Shown here: positions 1 through 9,400 of the stretch, in pieces
How the letters are laid out: every line of letters begins with the position of its first letter
Numbering within the stretch: position 1 is the stretch's first letter
Assembly: GCA_046756985.1 (NCBI GenBank)
Contig: JBHHXG010000032.1
Coordinates: 1-18,307 of the forward strand
Reading direction: 5' to 3'
DNA length: 18,307 nt
Origin: JBHHXG01 sp046756985
Lineage (GTDB): Bacteria; Pseudomonadota; Zetaproteobacteria; Mariprofundales; Mariprofundaceae
Made by a program: the position numbers and the translations under genes
The notes under the pieces: model-generated
Told to the model about the DNA's origin: nothing
The model's database searches: none
What the model saw: only the letters and a program-made list of their open reading frames with translations

Positions 1-12
1 GAGACTTTGCCT

Positions 13-1101
13 ATGAGCACACAGGCGCTGCTGAAGCAGCTTTACGATACACCCGAAACCGACATCATCGAACAGATACATGAACTGAAAGCCGAACTGG
101 CGGAGCAGGTGCTGATCCTGGGGCATCATTACCAGCGCGAGGAGGTCTTTGCCTTCGCTGATGTCAGTGGTGATTCACTGAAACTGTCCCAAAAAGCGGC
201 TGAAACCGATGCTCCCTATATTATTTTCTGCGGCGTGCATTTCATGGCCGAAACAGCGGATATCCTGACTGCTGATGAACAGGTCGTAATTCTCCCCGAT
301 CCGGCTGCCGGCTGCTCGATGGCCGACATGGCTGACGAGGAACAGGTGATGCGCTGCTGGCGTGAACTGGGTGAGGTTCTGAATTCGGAGACGGCCGTGA
401 CGCCGATGACCTACATCAATTCCACAGCAGCCCTCAAAGCATTCTGCGGCGAGCATGGCGGCATTGTCTGCACCTCATCCAATGCGCGCAGGATCATGCA
501 ATGGTCGTGGGGCAACCGTGAAAAAATCCTGTTTTTTCCCGACCAGCATCTCGGTGAGAATACGGCCCTGGCCATGAATATTCCGGAGCAGGATATGATT
601 ATCTGGGACCCGTATCAGCCGATGGGTGGCAATTCGCCGGAAGCCGTTGAACGTGCCCGTCTTATCCTGTGGAAAGGCTTCTGCTCAGTACATCAGCTGT
701 TCAAGGCGGAGCACGCCGAAACCATGCGCAAAAATCACGCTGGTATCAAAATTCTCGCCCATCCCGAATGTTCGCGGGAGGTGTGCGATACGGCCGATTT
801 TGTCGGCTCCACCGAGGCCATCATCCAGCATGTCAGGCAGGCACCGAAGGGACAGGCCTTTGCCATCGCCACCGAACTGAATCTCGTCAATCGCCTGCGC
901 CTGCAATATCCGGATAAGCCGGTATATTTTCTGTCACCCATGGTCTGCATGTGTTCCACGATGTTCCGTACCGACCCGCAACATTTATGCGCCTCACTGA
1001 CCGCCATCAGAGAAGGAGAGCAAGTTAATCGGATCAGCGTACCCCATGACCAGAAGCGCTGGGCCAGGCTCTCGCTTGAACGGATGCTGAACCTTGCTTA
1101 A
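13..1101 (+). CDS. nadA: Quinolinate synthase NadA
   Basis: Condenses iminoaspartate with dihydroxyacetone phosphate to quinolinate, the second step of de novo NAD synthesis; a cytosolic [4Fe-4S] enzyme. The 362-residue protein has the family's N-terminal GHHYQ motif (about residues 37-41), the FCGVHFMAETA stretch (72-82) and the AAGCS motif. Likely cluster ligands are Cys101, Cys224 (GFCSVH) and one of Cys312/Cys314 (VCMCS); assigning them is inference from the family pattern. I chose ATG at 13 over the in-frame TTG at 7 because GAGA at positions 1-4 is correctly spaced only for the ATG. It is the first gene of a three-gene + strand run, and its stop overlaps the next gene's TTG start by 8 bases. 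Its promoter and upstream neighbour lie outside the window. Identification is very secure; only the start is slightly open. Confidence 0.96.
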   Translation: MSTQALLKQLYDTPETDIIEQIHELKAELAEQVLILGHHYQREEVFAFADVSGDSLKLSQKAAETDAPYIIFCGVHFMAETADILTADEQVVILPDPAAGCSMADMADEEQVMRCWRELGEVLNSETAVTPMTYINSTAALKAFCGEHGGIVCTSSNARRIMQWSWGNREKILFFPDQHLGENTALAMNIPEQDMIIWDPYQPMGGNSPEAVERARLILWKGFCSVHQLFKAEHAETMRKNHAGIKILAHPECSREVCDTADFVGSTEAIIQHVRQAPKGQAFAIATELNLVNRLRLQYPDKPVYFLSPMVCMCSTMFRTDPQHLCASLTAIREGEQVNRISVPHDQKRWARLSLERMLNLA

Positions 1102-2590
1102 GTCCGTATTTTCCACTGCCAGGCTGCTACTCTTCATCGGCCTGCTGATGCTGGCAGCAGACCCGGCAGTTGCAGAAACTGCATTTGATGCACTGCGTGC
1201 CGATATAAACGCTTTCAAACAGAGTGAAGATTACTTTTTTGCACCGTCCACGACCGTCCGGGCCGAGGCCTATCTGGGTGCTGCCATGCTGGCAGATGAA
1301 GACCAGCAGCAAGACGACGCGGCGGCAGCGCTGGCAAAGGCTAGCGAGAAACTTCGTGAAGCCAAAGACGTGGCGCAAACCTTCAGAAAAAAATACGTCT
1401 CAGTGTTGCAGGTGCGACAGGCTGCCGTTGATGCTGCGTCCCTGCTACAGGGCGCCGTTAACCAGCTTGACCCGTCCAATCCGCATGCCCTGACGCAACA
1501 GGGCAATGCAGCATTGAAAATGGCCGTACAGGCCATGGAGGCCGGAGAACTGAACCGCAGCCAGGAAAAAGCAAATGAAGCGCAAGAGGATTATCAACAG
1601 GCTTTAAATGCTGCTATTCCCGTACTGCTTAAGCAGGCATCGGATATGCTGTCGAAAGCATCTTCGGCAAAGGCTAAACGATATGCTCCACAGACCTGGC
1701 AGATGGCCAGAGACCACCTGGCGAGACTACGGAGCTATGCAGATGGCTTAAGCAATGCGATGCCAGCTCATCCTACGCTTGCCGTCAAACTGGCAGAACA
1801 GGCTTTGCAGCTGGCCAAACAGGTACGGGAATGGCGCAAACAGACCGGCAGCCATGAAAAACTACTTCTGAATGCCCGGCAGGAGCGCATTCAGTTGGCA
1901 AAAGCGCTGGGCATGCTAGTCGAGCCTGATGACCCGCTGGCGGATGTTACTATACGTGATCTCCTCGAAGCCGTAAAGACACTCAACTCTGAACTGATAC
2001 AGGAAAGGCAGGCGCATCAACAGGATATTGCAGCACTGAAACAGAAGCATACCGCCACACTGCAGGCAAGGCTTGCCGCCCAGCGCGAAGAGCTTCTGAG
2101 CGCGAAAGATGCGCAGCTAAGCAGTATGAAGGAGGTCTTCCGCGCCAAGTTGGAACGCGAAACTTTCGAGAAAAAACGTCAGGACCGTATCCATAAACTG
2201 TTCAATAAGGGTGAGGTAGACATCCTTGTTAATCTTGATGGTTCACTCTTAATCCGGCTTGTTCAGCTCAAGTTTCCCTCCGCCAAGAGTGAAGTGGATC
2301 AGAAATATTTCGATTTGTTGGGCCGCGTAAAGGCTGCTCTGGATACCTACGGAGACCGTAATTATCGCATTGAAGGTCACACCGATGACCAGGGCGATGT
2401 CAAGCTCAATCAGAAACTGTCCCTGAAACGCGCCGAGGCGGTACGTGATTTTCTCGTCGCTGCCGGAGTTGATCCGGCCCAGATCAAGGCGCTGGGATAT
2501 GGTGAAGTCAGACCGATTGCCAGCAATGAATTTGCCAAGGGCAGAGCCATGAACCGGCGTATTGATATCGTGATCGAGCCGCATGCCTGA
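1094..2590 (+). CDS. Periplasmic OmpA-family protein with helical N-terminal region
   Basis: Probably a periplasmic, peptidoglycan-binding envelope protein. Residues 1-27 form a Sec signal peptide ending AVA before ETAF. No lipobox cysteine is present, so it should be soluble rather than a lipoprotein, and no beta-barrel is evident. Residues about 30-260 are Ala/Gln/Lys-rich and helical, resembling DUF4398-type regions. Residues about 298-370 look like a coiled coil. The C-terminus (about 380-498) is an OmpA/Pal-like domain with the GHTDD motif near residue 428 and NRRIDI near 486, which in this family contact diaminopimelate of peptidoglycan. The start is TTG: it is the only start codon in frame that keeps the signal peptide, and it overlaps the nadA stop by 8 bases. 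Its ATGCCTGA end overlaps the following LOG gene. The exact cellular role is unknown; a spacer linking a partner to the wall is one possibility. Confidence 0.85.
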   Translation: MLKSVFSTARLLLFIGLLMLAADPAVAETAFDALRADINAFKQSEDYFFAPSTTVRAEAYLGAAMLADEDQQQDDAAAALAKASEKLREAKDVAQTFRKKYVSVLQVRQAAVDAASLLQGAVNQLDPSNPHALTQQGNAALKMAVQAMEAGELNRSQEKANEAQEDYQQALNAAIPVLLKQASDMLSKASSAKAKRYAPQTWQMARDHLARLRSYADGLSNAMPAHPTLAVKLAEQALQLAKQVREWRKQTGSHEKLLLNARQERIQLAKALGMLVEPDDPLADVTIRDLLEAVKTLNSELIQERQAHQQDIAALKQKHTATLQARLAAQREELLSAKDAQLSSMKEVFRAKLERETFEKKRQDRIHKLFNKGEVDILVNLDGSLLIRLVQLKFPSAKSEVDQKYFDLLGRVKAALDTYGDRNYRIEGHTDDQGDVKLNQKLSLKRAEAVRDFLVAAGVDPAQIKALGYGEVRPIASNEFAKGRAMNRRIDIVIEPHA

Positions 2591-3638
2591 TACGGCAGCC
2601 ATCAGCGAACTCCCGGAAGATATTCGCCAGCACGCCGAGGGCCTACTGAAGGCATTCCAGCACGACTCTCCCTACAAACGTTCAGTTATTACGGAAATTC
2701 TCCGCCTGCTGACAGGAACCCATGCCAGCAGTGATCTTAAAATGATGTCACGCATGCTGCTTGAAATACGCAAGGGCCTGGACGTCTTCCAGCCTTACCA
2801 GTCATGGCGGAAAGTCAGTATTTTTGGCTCGGCGCGCACCCTGCCCGATCAACCGCGTTATAAGCAGGTGCAGGCGTGTGCAACCGCCCTGAAAAACGAA
2901 GGTTTCATGATCATTACCGGTGGCGGCGAAGGAATGATGCGTGCGGCAAATGAGGGGGCAGGAAAGGAGCATTCCTTCGGAATCAATATTAACCTGCCTA
3001 TGGAACAGCATCCAAATGCGATTGTAGATGGCTCGCCGCGTCATTTTTACTGTCAGTACTTCTTCACTCGCAAGCTCTTTTTCCTGAAAGAAAGTGATGC
3101 GCTTATCCTGTCGCCGGGCGGTTTTGGCACGCTGGATGAAGCCTTTGAAACACTGACCCTGTTGCAGACTGGTCGTAACCCGCCGGTTCCAGTGGTGCTG
3201 CTTGATGCTCCAGGTGATGACTTCTGGGGCCCGTTCGTGCGTTCATGGATGCGCCGCCTCGTAAAGGATCACCTGATCAGCGCTGGTGACCAGCATTTGC
3301 TCTTTCACACGGACAATATCGAGGCAGCTGTTAGCCATATCACGGATTACTATGCCAATTACCACAGCTTCCGTTATGTCGGAGATTGGATTCTGCTGCG
3401 CATCCTCAACCCGCTTTCAGCCGATGCGCTTGAACGGTTGAATGCTGAATTCAGTGATGTCCTGCACAAGGGCAATATCGAGCAGGTCTTCCGATGGCCC
3501 AACTCTGATGATGCCTGTTTTGCCCACCTGCCTCGTCTGCGCATGCATCTGGACCACAAATGCATGAACGCGTTACCCCAGATTATTCGCCGCATGAATG
3601 CTTTGCATGCACAGGATGGCAATGCGGATGAAGATTAA
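2583..3638 (+). CDS. LOG-family (TIGR00730-type) Rossmann-fold protein, long form
   Basis: The core, residues about 77-260, is a LOG-family domain: SIFGSAR near 79-85, ITGGGEGMM at 111-119, a T-R-K sequence at 162-164, and the signature PGGFGTLDE at 178-186. LOG proteins are phosphoribohydrolases that release a base from nucleoside 5'-monophosphates (cytokinin activation in plants, nucleotide salvage in bacteria). At 351 residues this one is much longer than the roughly 190-residue short LOG form, with about 75 extra N-terminal and 90 extra C-terminal residues. The ATG start overlaps the stop of the OmpA-like gene by 8 bases, with only a weak GAG upstream, so translational coupling is likely. 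It ends in a 4-base overlap with the stop of convergent nusB. Family call is secure; lysine decarboxylase annotations often given to this family would be wrong; the substrate is not known. Confidence 0.88.
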   Translation: MPDTAAISELPEDIRQHAEGLLKAFQHDSPYKRSVITEILRLLTGTHASSDLKMMSRMLLEIRKGLDVFQPYQSWRKVSIFGSARTLPDQPRYKQVQACATALKNEGFMIITGGGEGMMRAANEGAGKEHSFGININLPMEQHPNAIVDGSPRHFYCQYFFTRKLFFLKESDALILSPGGFGTLDEAFETLTLLQTGRNPPVPVVLLDAPGDDFWGPFVRSWMRRLVKDHLISAGDQHLLFHTDNIEAAVSHITDYYANYHSFRYVGDWILLRILNPLSADALERLNAEFSDVLHKGNIEQVFRWPNSDDACFAHLPRLRMHLDHKCMNALPQIIRRMNALHAQDGNADED

Positions 3639-4078
3639 TGATTTATGCTGGCCCCTGTTTCTGAGGCTCGCAGTGTTTTGGCAAGATTATCCAGCACGCC
3701 GTTGATAAAGCCACGGGCTGATTCATCAGCATAGGCACGCGTCAGCTCCAGTGCCTCATTGATAATTACGCGGTACGGAATTTCCAGCCGGTTGATCATC
3801 TCCCAGATGGCCAGCCGCAGCACATTATGTTCGATATGGGCAATACTCTTCAGGTTCCGCCCCTGCACAGAGCTCTCGATCATCTGGTCAATGTGGCCGA
3901 CCTGCCCGACCACGCCATGCACGGCTTCCCGCAAATACGCTTCATCCTGATCCTGACGCTCATCTTCCTTGAGGCGATCTGCCAGTAATGCAGGAATCAT
4001 ATCACTATCCTGACTTGCACTATGCCAGGCATATAATGTTTCCAGTGCGGATTGCCGTGCCTTGTGACGGTTTGCCAC
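3635..4078 (-). CDS. nusB: Transcription antitermination factor NusB
   Basis: NusB is a small all-helical RNA-binding protein that, with NusE (S10), binds boxA RNA and supports antitermination of rRNA operons. The 147-residue length and the N-terminal pattern (RHKARQSALETLYAW), the central VLRLAIWEM segment and the C-terminal YRVIINEALELTRAYADESARGFINGVLD block are typical of the family. The start is GTG at 4078, directly after the ribH TAG, preceded by GGAGA a few bases upstream within the end of ribH. Position downstream of ribH is the classic proteobacterial arrangement. The gene that commonly follows (thiL) is absent; instead a convergent gene overlaps the stop by four bases. Expression probably depends on read-through from the rib genes. 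Confidence 0.96.
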   Translation of the reverse strand: MANRHKARQSALETLYAWHSASQDSDMIPALLADRLKEDERQDQDEAYLREAVHGVVGQVGHIDQMIESSVQGRNLKSIAHIEHNVLRLAIWEMINRLEIPYRVIINEALELTRAYADESARGFINGVLDNLAKTLRASETGASINH

Positions 4079-4558
4079 CTATGTCTCCAGCTCTTTGAGT
4101 AGACGAGCAACTTCAACAGCGGTCAGCGCTGCCTCCATGCCCTTATGGCCATGCGCGCCACCGATACGCTCTCTTGCCTGCGCAACGGTATCCACCGTCA
4201 ACACGCCGTTGCCAACACCAATATCACCGCGTTGTGCCACCTTGCTGATTGCATCCATCGCACCTTGGCAAATATAATCAAAATGCGCTGTATCACCGCG
4301 GATCACACATCCCAGACAAACAACCGCATCAAACTTGCCGGTATCAGCCATGCGCGCCGCAATGGTGCCGATTTCGAAGGCGCCGGGCACATGAATCACA
4401 TGGATGGAGGATTCATCAGCACCATGCTCCTTCAGTGCGCCCAGAGCCCCTTCGAGCAGCGCTTCAGTAATCTCTACATTGAAACGACTGACGATGATAC
4501 CGATGGAAAGCCCTGCTGCATTGACGTTGCCCGCCAGATGGGGTGCATCCAGACTCAT
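4079..4558 (-). CDS. ribH: 6,7-dimethyl-8-ribityllumazine synthase
   Basis: Lumazine synthase condenses 5-amino-6-ribitylamino-uracil with 3,4-dihydroxy-2-butanone 4-phosphate, the penultimate step of riboflavin synthesis. The 159-residue protein shows the substrate-binding SRFN (24-27), VPGAFEI (57-63) and GCVIRGDTAHFD (83-94) motifs. His92 is the conserved proton-transfer histidine, and GHKGMEAA lies near the C-terminus. ATG at 4558 overlaps the ribBA stop (ATGA), with a strong AAGGGAG ribosome binding site five bases upstream. The next gene, nusB, begins immediately after its stop codon. All expected residues are present, so it should be an active, oligomer-forming enzyme. Confidence 0.97.
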   Translation of the reverse strand: MSLDAPHLAGNVNAAGLSIGIIVSRFNVEITEALLEGALGALKEHGADESSIHVIHVPGAFEIGTIAARMADTGKFDAVVCLGCVIRGDTAHFDYICQGAMDAISKVAQRGDIGVGNGVLTVDTVAQARERIGGAHGHKGMEAALTAVEVARLLKELET

Positions 4559-5769
4559 TTGGCTCCCTTATCCACATCCAGCAAGTGGCCGAGCTTGTCG
4601 CGTTTGGCCTGCAGGTATGTGATATTGTCCTCATGTGCCCCTGCTTGCAGCTGAACACGTTCCACAACTTCCATGCCATAGCCATCCAGACCAATGATCT
4701 TTTTCGGATTATTCGTCAGCAATCGCAACTTGCGCACGCCCACATCACGCAGGATCTGGGCGCCAATACCATAATCGCGCAGGTCAGCCTTGAACCCGAG
4801 TTGCTTGTTGGCCTCAACCGTATCATGGCCAGCATCCTGCAAGGCGTAGGCCTTGAGCTTGTTAAACAGGCCGATGCCCCGTCCTTCCTGGCGCAGATAC
4901 AGCACCACACCTTCCCCGGCCTCAGCCACTTGCCGCATCGCAGCATGCAGCTGTGAACCACAATCGCAACGCCTTGAAGTGAATACATCACCCGTCAGGC
5001 ATTCGGAATGTACACGCGCAAGGCACGGTGTGTCCGGATTTGGCTCACCCATGACCAGCGCCACATGTTCGGCCCTGTCCACAAGATTGCTGTAGCCAAT
5101 CATCCTGAACTCGCCAAACTCGGTTGGTAGACGCACTTCAACCTCCCGTTTGACCAATGAATCATATTTCAGACGGTGGCTAATGATATCACCAATGCAG
5201 CCCACCTTGAGATCGTGCTTCTTGGCGAATTTTTTCAACTCCGGCATGCGCGCCATGGAGCCATCTTCGTTCATAATCTCACAGATCACTGCTGCTGGTT
5301 TCAGACTGGCCAGGCGCGCCAGATCAATGCTGGCTTCAGTATGACCGGCACGCACCAGCACACCACCGGGCTTTGCCATCAATGGAAAGACATGACCTGG
5401 ACTGATGACATCATTTGGACCGGAGGAATCATCAGCAGCAACACGAATAGTCTGGGCACGGTCATAGGCTGAAATACCGGTTGTCACCCCTTCGGCTGCC
5501 TCAATCGATACCGTAAAGTTGGATTTAAATTTGGCATTGGGATCAGACGCCATCAACGGCAGGTTCAGGCGACCCGCCTGCTCTTCAGTCAGGGCCAGAC
5601 AGATCAGACCGCGCGCATGCGTGGCCATGAAATTAACGGCCTCCGGCGTCACCCATTCGGCAGCCATGACAATATCTCCCTCATTCTCTCGATCCTCGTC
5701 ATCAGCAAGAATAATCATGCGCCCGGCGCGCAGTTCTTCGATCAGTTCTTCACAGCTTGCATGACTCAT
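4555..5769 (-). CDS. ribBA: Bifunctional DHBP synthase / GTP cyclohydrolase II
   Basis: A 404-residue fusion supplying both riboflavin precursors. The N-terminal RibB domain (about 1-205) makes 3,4-dihydroxy-2-butanone 4-phosphate from ribulose 5-phosphate; it has the acidic DDEDRENEGDI motif (23-33) and HTEASIDLARL. The C-terminal RibA domain (about 208-404) opens GTP. It retains the three zinc cysteines with the E. coli RibA spacing, Cys257 (SECLTGD), Cys268 and Cys270 (RRCDCGS), plus the RQEGRGIGL segment. In some proteobacteria the RibA half is degenerate; here the zinc cysteines and catalytic segments look intact. A GAGGAG sequence in the end of ribE precedes the ATG by about 12 bases, a rather long spacing. 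It sits six bases after the ribE stop and overlaps ribH by four bases. Confidence 0.97.
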   Translation of the reverse strand: MSHASCEELIEELRAGRMIILADDEDRENEGDIVMAAEWVTPEAVNFMATHARGLICLALTEEQAGRLNLPLMASDPNAKFKSNFTVSIEAAEGVTTGISAYDRAQTIRVAADDSSGPNDVISPGHVFPLMAKPGGVLVRAGHTEASIDLARLASLKPAAVICEIMNEDGSMARMPELKKFAKKHDLKVGCIGDIISHRLKYDSLVKREVEVRLPTEFGEFRMIGYSNLVDRAEHVALVMGEPNPDTPCLARVHSECLTGDVFTSRRCDCGSQLHAAMRQVAEAGEGVVLYLRQEGRGIGLFNKLKAYALQDAGHDTVEANKQLGFKADLRDYGIGAQILRDVGVRKLRLLTNNPKKIIGLDGYGMEVVERVQLQAGAHEDNITYLQAKRDKLGHLLDVDKGAK

Positions 5770-5775
5770 GATGTT

Positions 5776-6378
5776 TCAGTTCTCCTCGCGAAACTGCATC
5801 AGTCGCTCAACATGGCGCCCCAGCATATCCGTTTCGATATTCACTCTATCACCGTTCCGCAAATCACCCAAATTCGTGTGGGCGAGCGTATGCGGGATCA
5901 GATTGACAGTAAATCTTGTATCATCCACATCATTCACAGTCAGGCTCACGCCATTAACGGCCACAGATCCCTTAACCACGATATATCTGGCCAAGACTTC
6001 CGGCAGGCTGAAAGTAAAGATCCGGTGATCACCGCTGTCCCGGATGGACTCAACTGCGCCAGTCCCGTCGATGTGGCCACTGACAATGTGGCCGCCGAGC
6101 GGATCACCGACCCGCAAAGCAGGCTCCACATTCACTTTCTGGCCTTCCCTGACTGTGTCAAAACAGGTCAGATTCAGTGTTTCCTGCGATAGCGTAGCCG
6201 AAAAAGTATCGTCTTCGCTTAAATCGGTAATCGTTATACAACAACCGTCTACGGCCACCGAATCACCGACAGACCAGGCAGACATATCCAGCTGCGTTGA
6301 AAATATCAGATGTGTCTGCTCAGGTTCACGGATGACTGACTCGACCTTCCCAACATCCTGGATGATGCCTGTAAACAT
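5776..6378 (-). CDS. ribE: Riboflavin synthase alpha chain
   Basis: Dismutates two molecules of 6,7-dimethyl-8-ribityllumazine to riboflavin. The 200-residue protein has the diagnostic MFTGIIQDVG N-terminus and two lumazine-binding repeats: VAVDGCCITI (41-50) in the first, and GHIVSGHIDGTG (96-107) with SVAVNGVSLTV (about 138-148) in the second. I start it at ATG 6378 because MFTGII is the near-universal family N-terminus; an in-frame ATG at 6396 would add six residues. Neither start has a clear ribosome binding site. The gene follows addA after a 44-base gap (26 if the longer start is used), with no room for an FMN riboswitch, and ribBA follows after 13 bases. The gene is called ribC in E. 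coli. Confidence 0.95.
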   Translation of the reverse strand: MFTGIIQDVGKVESVIREPEQTHLIFSTQLDMSAWSVGDSVAVDGCCITITDLSEDDTFSATLSQETLNLTCFDTVREGQKVNVEPALRVGDPLGGHIVSGHIDGTGAVESIRDSGDHRIFTFSLPEVLARYIVVKGSVAVNGVSLTVNDVDDTRFTVNLIPHTLAHTNLGDLRNGDRVNIETDMLGRHVERLMQFREEN

Positions 6379-6422
6379 GCGGCAAAGGTTAGCCATGAAC
6401 AGTCAACAAATACACCAGCCAT

Positions 6423-9400
6423 TCATTCTTCACATGACAGGCTCACCTCCCGCCAGCCATCCAGCATCGGGAAATACAGGCCGAGCCTGACCGCCCGATC
6501 CGGCTCCATTTGCCGAAGAACGCGAGCATATCGTTCCAGCTGTGCAACATGCCGTTTCTGCTCTTCGTCCAGAAAGCGTTCGATGTCACTGCCTGCATGC
6601 GTGCCGGTTTTGTAATCGATAATCCAGCGTGTTCCCTGCTCATCCACAAAGCTGCGGTCAATCATATGATGTGTCGTATGCCCGCCGTCATACAGGCTTA
6701 ACAGCCATTCACAATGCGCATGCTGATGCCTGTCGGACAAAATCCATTGCCCCCGTCTACTTACCATGGCCTGCTGCAAACCCTTCTCGCAACGCTGTAT
6801 AGCCCCCTCAAGCATCTCACCCGCCAACCCGTCAGAAATCAGCAAGCGGCGCATTTGAACCATCGCCTTCGCGCTGTCCCCTTCATCCCAGTTCTCGATA
6901 CCTTTCTCGGCCACCCACTGCAAAGCGGCATGCACGGCATTGCCCACAGGCGCGGTCTCCGATCCTGCCCAGATAAATTCGGGATGTGTCGGTTGCTCGG
7001 AGCATGGCCATTCAAATAATGGTGAAGCATGACGGGCAAGACACTGCCATGCAGGAGCTTCGGCACCTTCTGCGATAGAAGCTTCCAATTGAACAGTATT
7101 TGCACCATGACATTCCTCTTCAGACTGCCACAACCGTTGTAACAAGGTGTTTGCTGCGGGGGCATACTCCTCGCCACGCGCTTCGACATGACCGATCAGG
7201 TGCAATTGTTCTCTTGCCCGGGTGCAGGCCACATAAAGCAACCGGTCAACTTCAAACCGGCTCTTACGCCTTTCAATATCTCTGACCAGACCATATATAG
7301 GTCCGTGCCCACCTGTTTCGGGCCTGGACGCCAGCAGTAGCGCTTCACCGTCAGGCAGCGGCGCATCCGTCCACGCCAGCAGAGAAGGCGAATCGGAACG
7401 CGGTGACTTGCCCAGACCGGGAAGAATCACCACGTCCCATTCCAGTCCCTTGGCGCCATGCATCGTCAAAAGCTCCACAGCGGCAGCATCGCTGGAGCTA
7501 TCCGGCGCAGCCCTGAGCTCCTGCAGGGCACGATCCAGCAAAGCAAAATCCACGCCACCACCCTCACCTGCCGCATCGAGCACATCCAGGAACTGCAGTG
7601 CGGCAGCATGTTGTGCTGCATCCAGAGCTGCAGGTGCAGCCAGCCGCAACCAGGCGCTCTCTACGAGGCGTCGCAGTGATACTTTGCCGGCCTGTTCAAG
7701 CGATGGCTGTAATGCCGTATATAAAAAAGCCAGCCGTTCACGGCCATCCTCCGACAATTCGCTCAGACGCATCGGATCAACCAGTATTTCAGGAACCGGC
7801 CGCTCGTCGCCAGCCAGTAACCGATACAGGTCCGGCATCGCCAGGCCGCAGAACGGCGCCCTGAGAAGCGCAGCCCACGATTCACGATCAAGAGAATGCA
7901 GCAAAGCACGGGTCAAGGCCCTTAAATCGCGCACCACCGGACGTTCGGCCAACGGTAATATATCCATTGCCCGATAGGCAATGCCTGCCCTGTGTAAAGC
8001 ATGCATGATCTCGTGCAGATGACCGCGGGAACGGGCCAGAATGCCCGTCCGCTTCTTTTTCTCTCTGGCTTTCTCTACCAGTTTGATTACAGCAGCGGCT
8101 TCGGCCGCATCATCCCGCCCATCCATCCAGTGCAGCGTTACGCTACCCCCGGCATCACGCTCGGCATCGGATATATGGTAGGAAACCGCGCCAGCCGTGG
8201 CATCTTCCTCTTCCTCGGCCGGAAACAGGCGGGTAAAGACATGATTCACCCAATCCACAATCATGGTTGATGAGCGGAAGTTTCTGCTCAACCTGAGCAT
8301 CTGAACGGCTGGCAGCCTCTCAATCTGGTTGGCGGCGGCGCGCAGGAACAATCCGACCTCGGCCTTACGGAAGCGGTAAATGGACTGCATCGGATCCCCG
8401 ACCATGAACAGTGTCCGCCCGTCACCGGGCTCCCAGCCCTCACACAGGCACTGCATAAGTTCAACCTGAAGTATCGAAGTGTCCTGAAACTCATCGATCA
8501 ACACGTGCCGAATACGCTTGTCCAGCTTCAGCAGCAAATCCTTGGCACCGCCGGCAGCGCCCAGTGCCTGCAAAGCGCGCAAAGCCATCTCGGTGAAATC
8601 CACCTGGCCGCGAATAGTCAGCAGTGTATCCAGCTCGGCGGCGGCAAGCTTCAGCACCAGGAATAATCCGCGCAGGAAGTGCCACGATTTCTCGTCGACC
8701 TCGAGACCCGCTGGCAGGCTGCGCAACTCTGCCAGCGCTTCAGCCAGACCAAGCTGTCCGGCCAGCTCTTCCAGAAGCTGCGTAAAAGCTTCCTTTTCCG
8801 CTTTGTACTGCTTGCCTGCAGGAAAACCCTGGCGTTTGTTGACTTGCCGGTAAAAGGTCCCATCAGCCTTGAGCAGCAAGCCGGTCATCGCCTGCCATAC
8901 AGGCAGCGCCCCGGCACTTGCCTCCGGCCAGGAGGTAAGCGATGCAAACATACCTGCCGGGTGATCCGCATTCTCAAGCCTGAGGTTGTCAGCGGCAAAA
9001 CCGAGGAGCGGCAACAGCCGCCGCCGCATCGCCTGCGGCAGCAAGGTCGAAGCACGCTGTACTCTGTCCTCTGCCAACCGTTTCAGGTTGCTGTCGATTT
9101 CCGCTCTGAGACCAGCATCTTCCGCGTGCCTGTGCAGCAGAGGCAACCACTGTTCGCGGCAGGACAGCATATCCGCCAGAAGATCCAGCACATACCCCGT
9201 GCGGTGATCAGCATGCAGTAGCAGCGCGTCCAATGCGGCCGCTGCCTTGTCCGGAAAACGACCGCCGCGAACAGCATTTATCATCTGCTCGGCAGCATCC
9301 AGATAAAGCGCTCTGGCATCATCCAATGTATCCGGGGCATCGCCAAGACCCGATCCCAACGGCATCTGCCGCGCCAGACCCGAAGCAAAGGCGTCAATGG

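Noticed and set aside
4145..4654. A 169-codon + strand frame opposite ribH and ribBA
   Set aside because: Shadow of secure riboflavin genes, with no family resemblance.
5617..6192. A 191-codon open frame on the + strand opposite ribBA and ribE
   Set aside because: Antisense shadow of two strongly conserved enzymes; no recognisable motif.
6379..6422. FMN riboswitch ahead of ribE
   Set aside because: The gap between addA and ribE is 44 bases or less, too short for the aptamer, and none of its conserved segments is visible.
7408..7977. A 189-codon Ser/Arg/Ala-rich + strand frame opposite addA
   Set aside because: Low-complexity composition from the antisense of a GC-rich conserved helicase gene; not a plausible protein.
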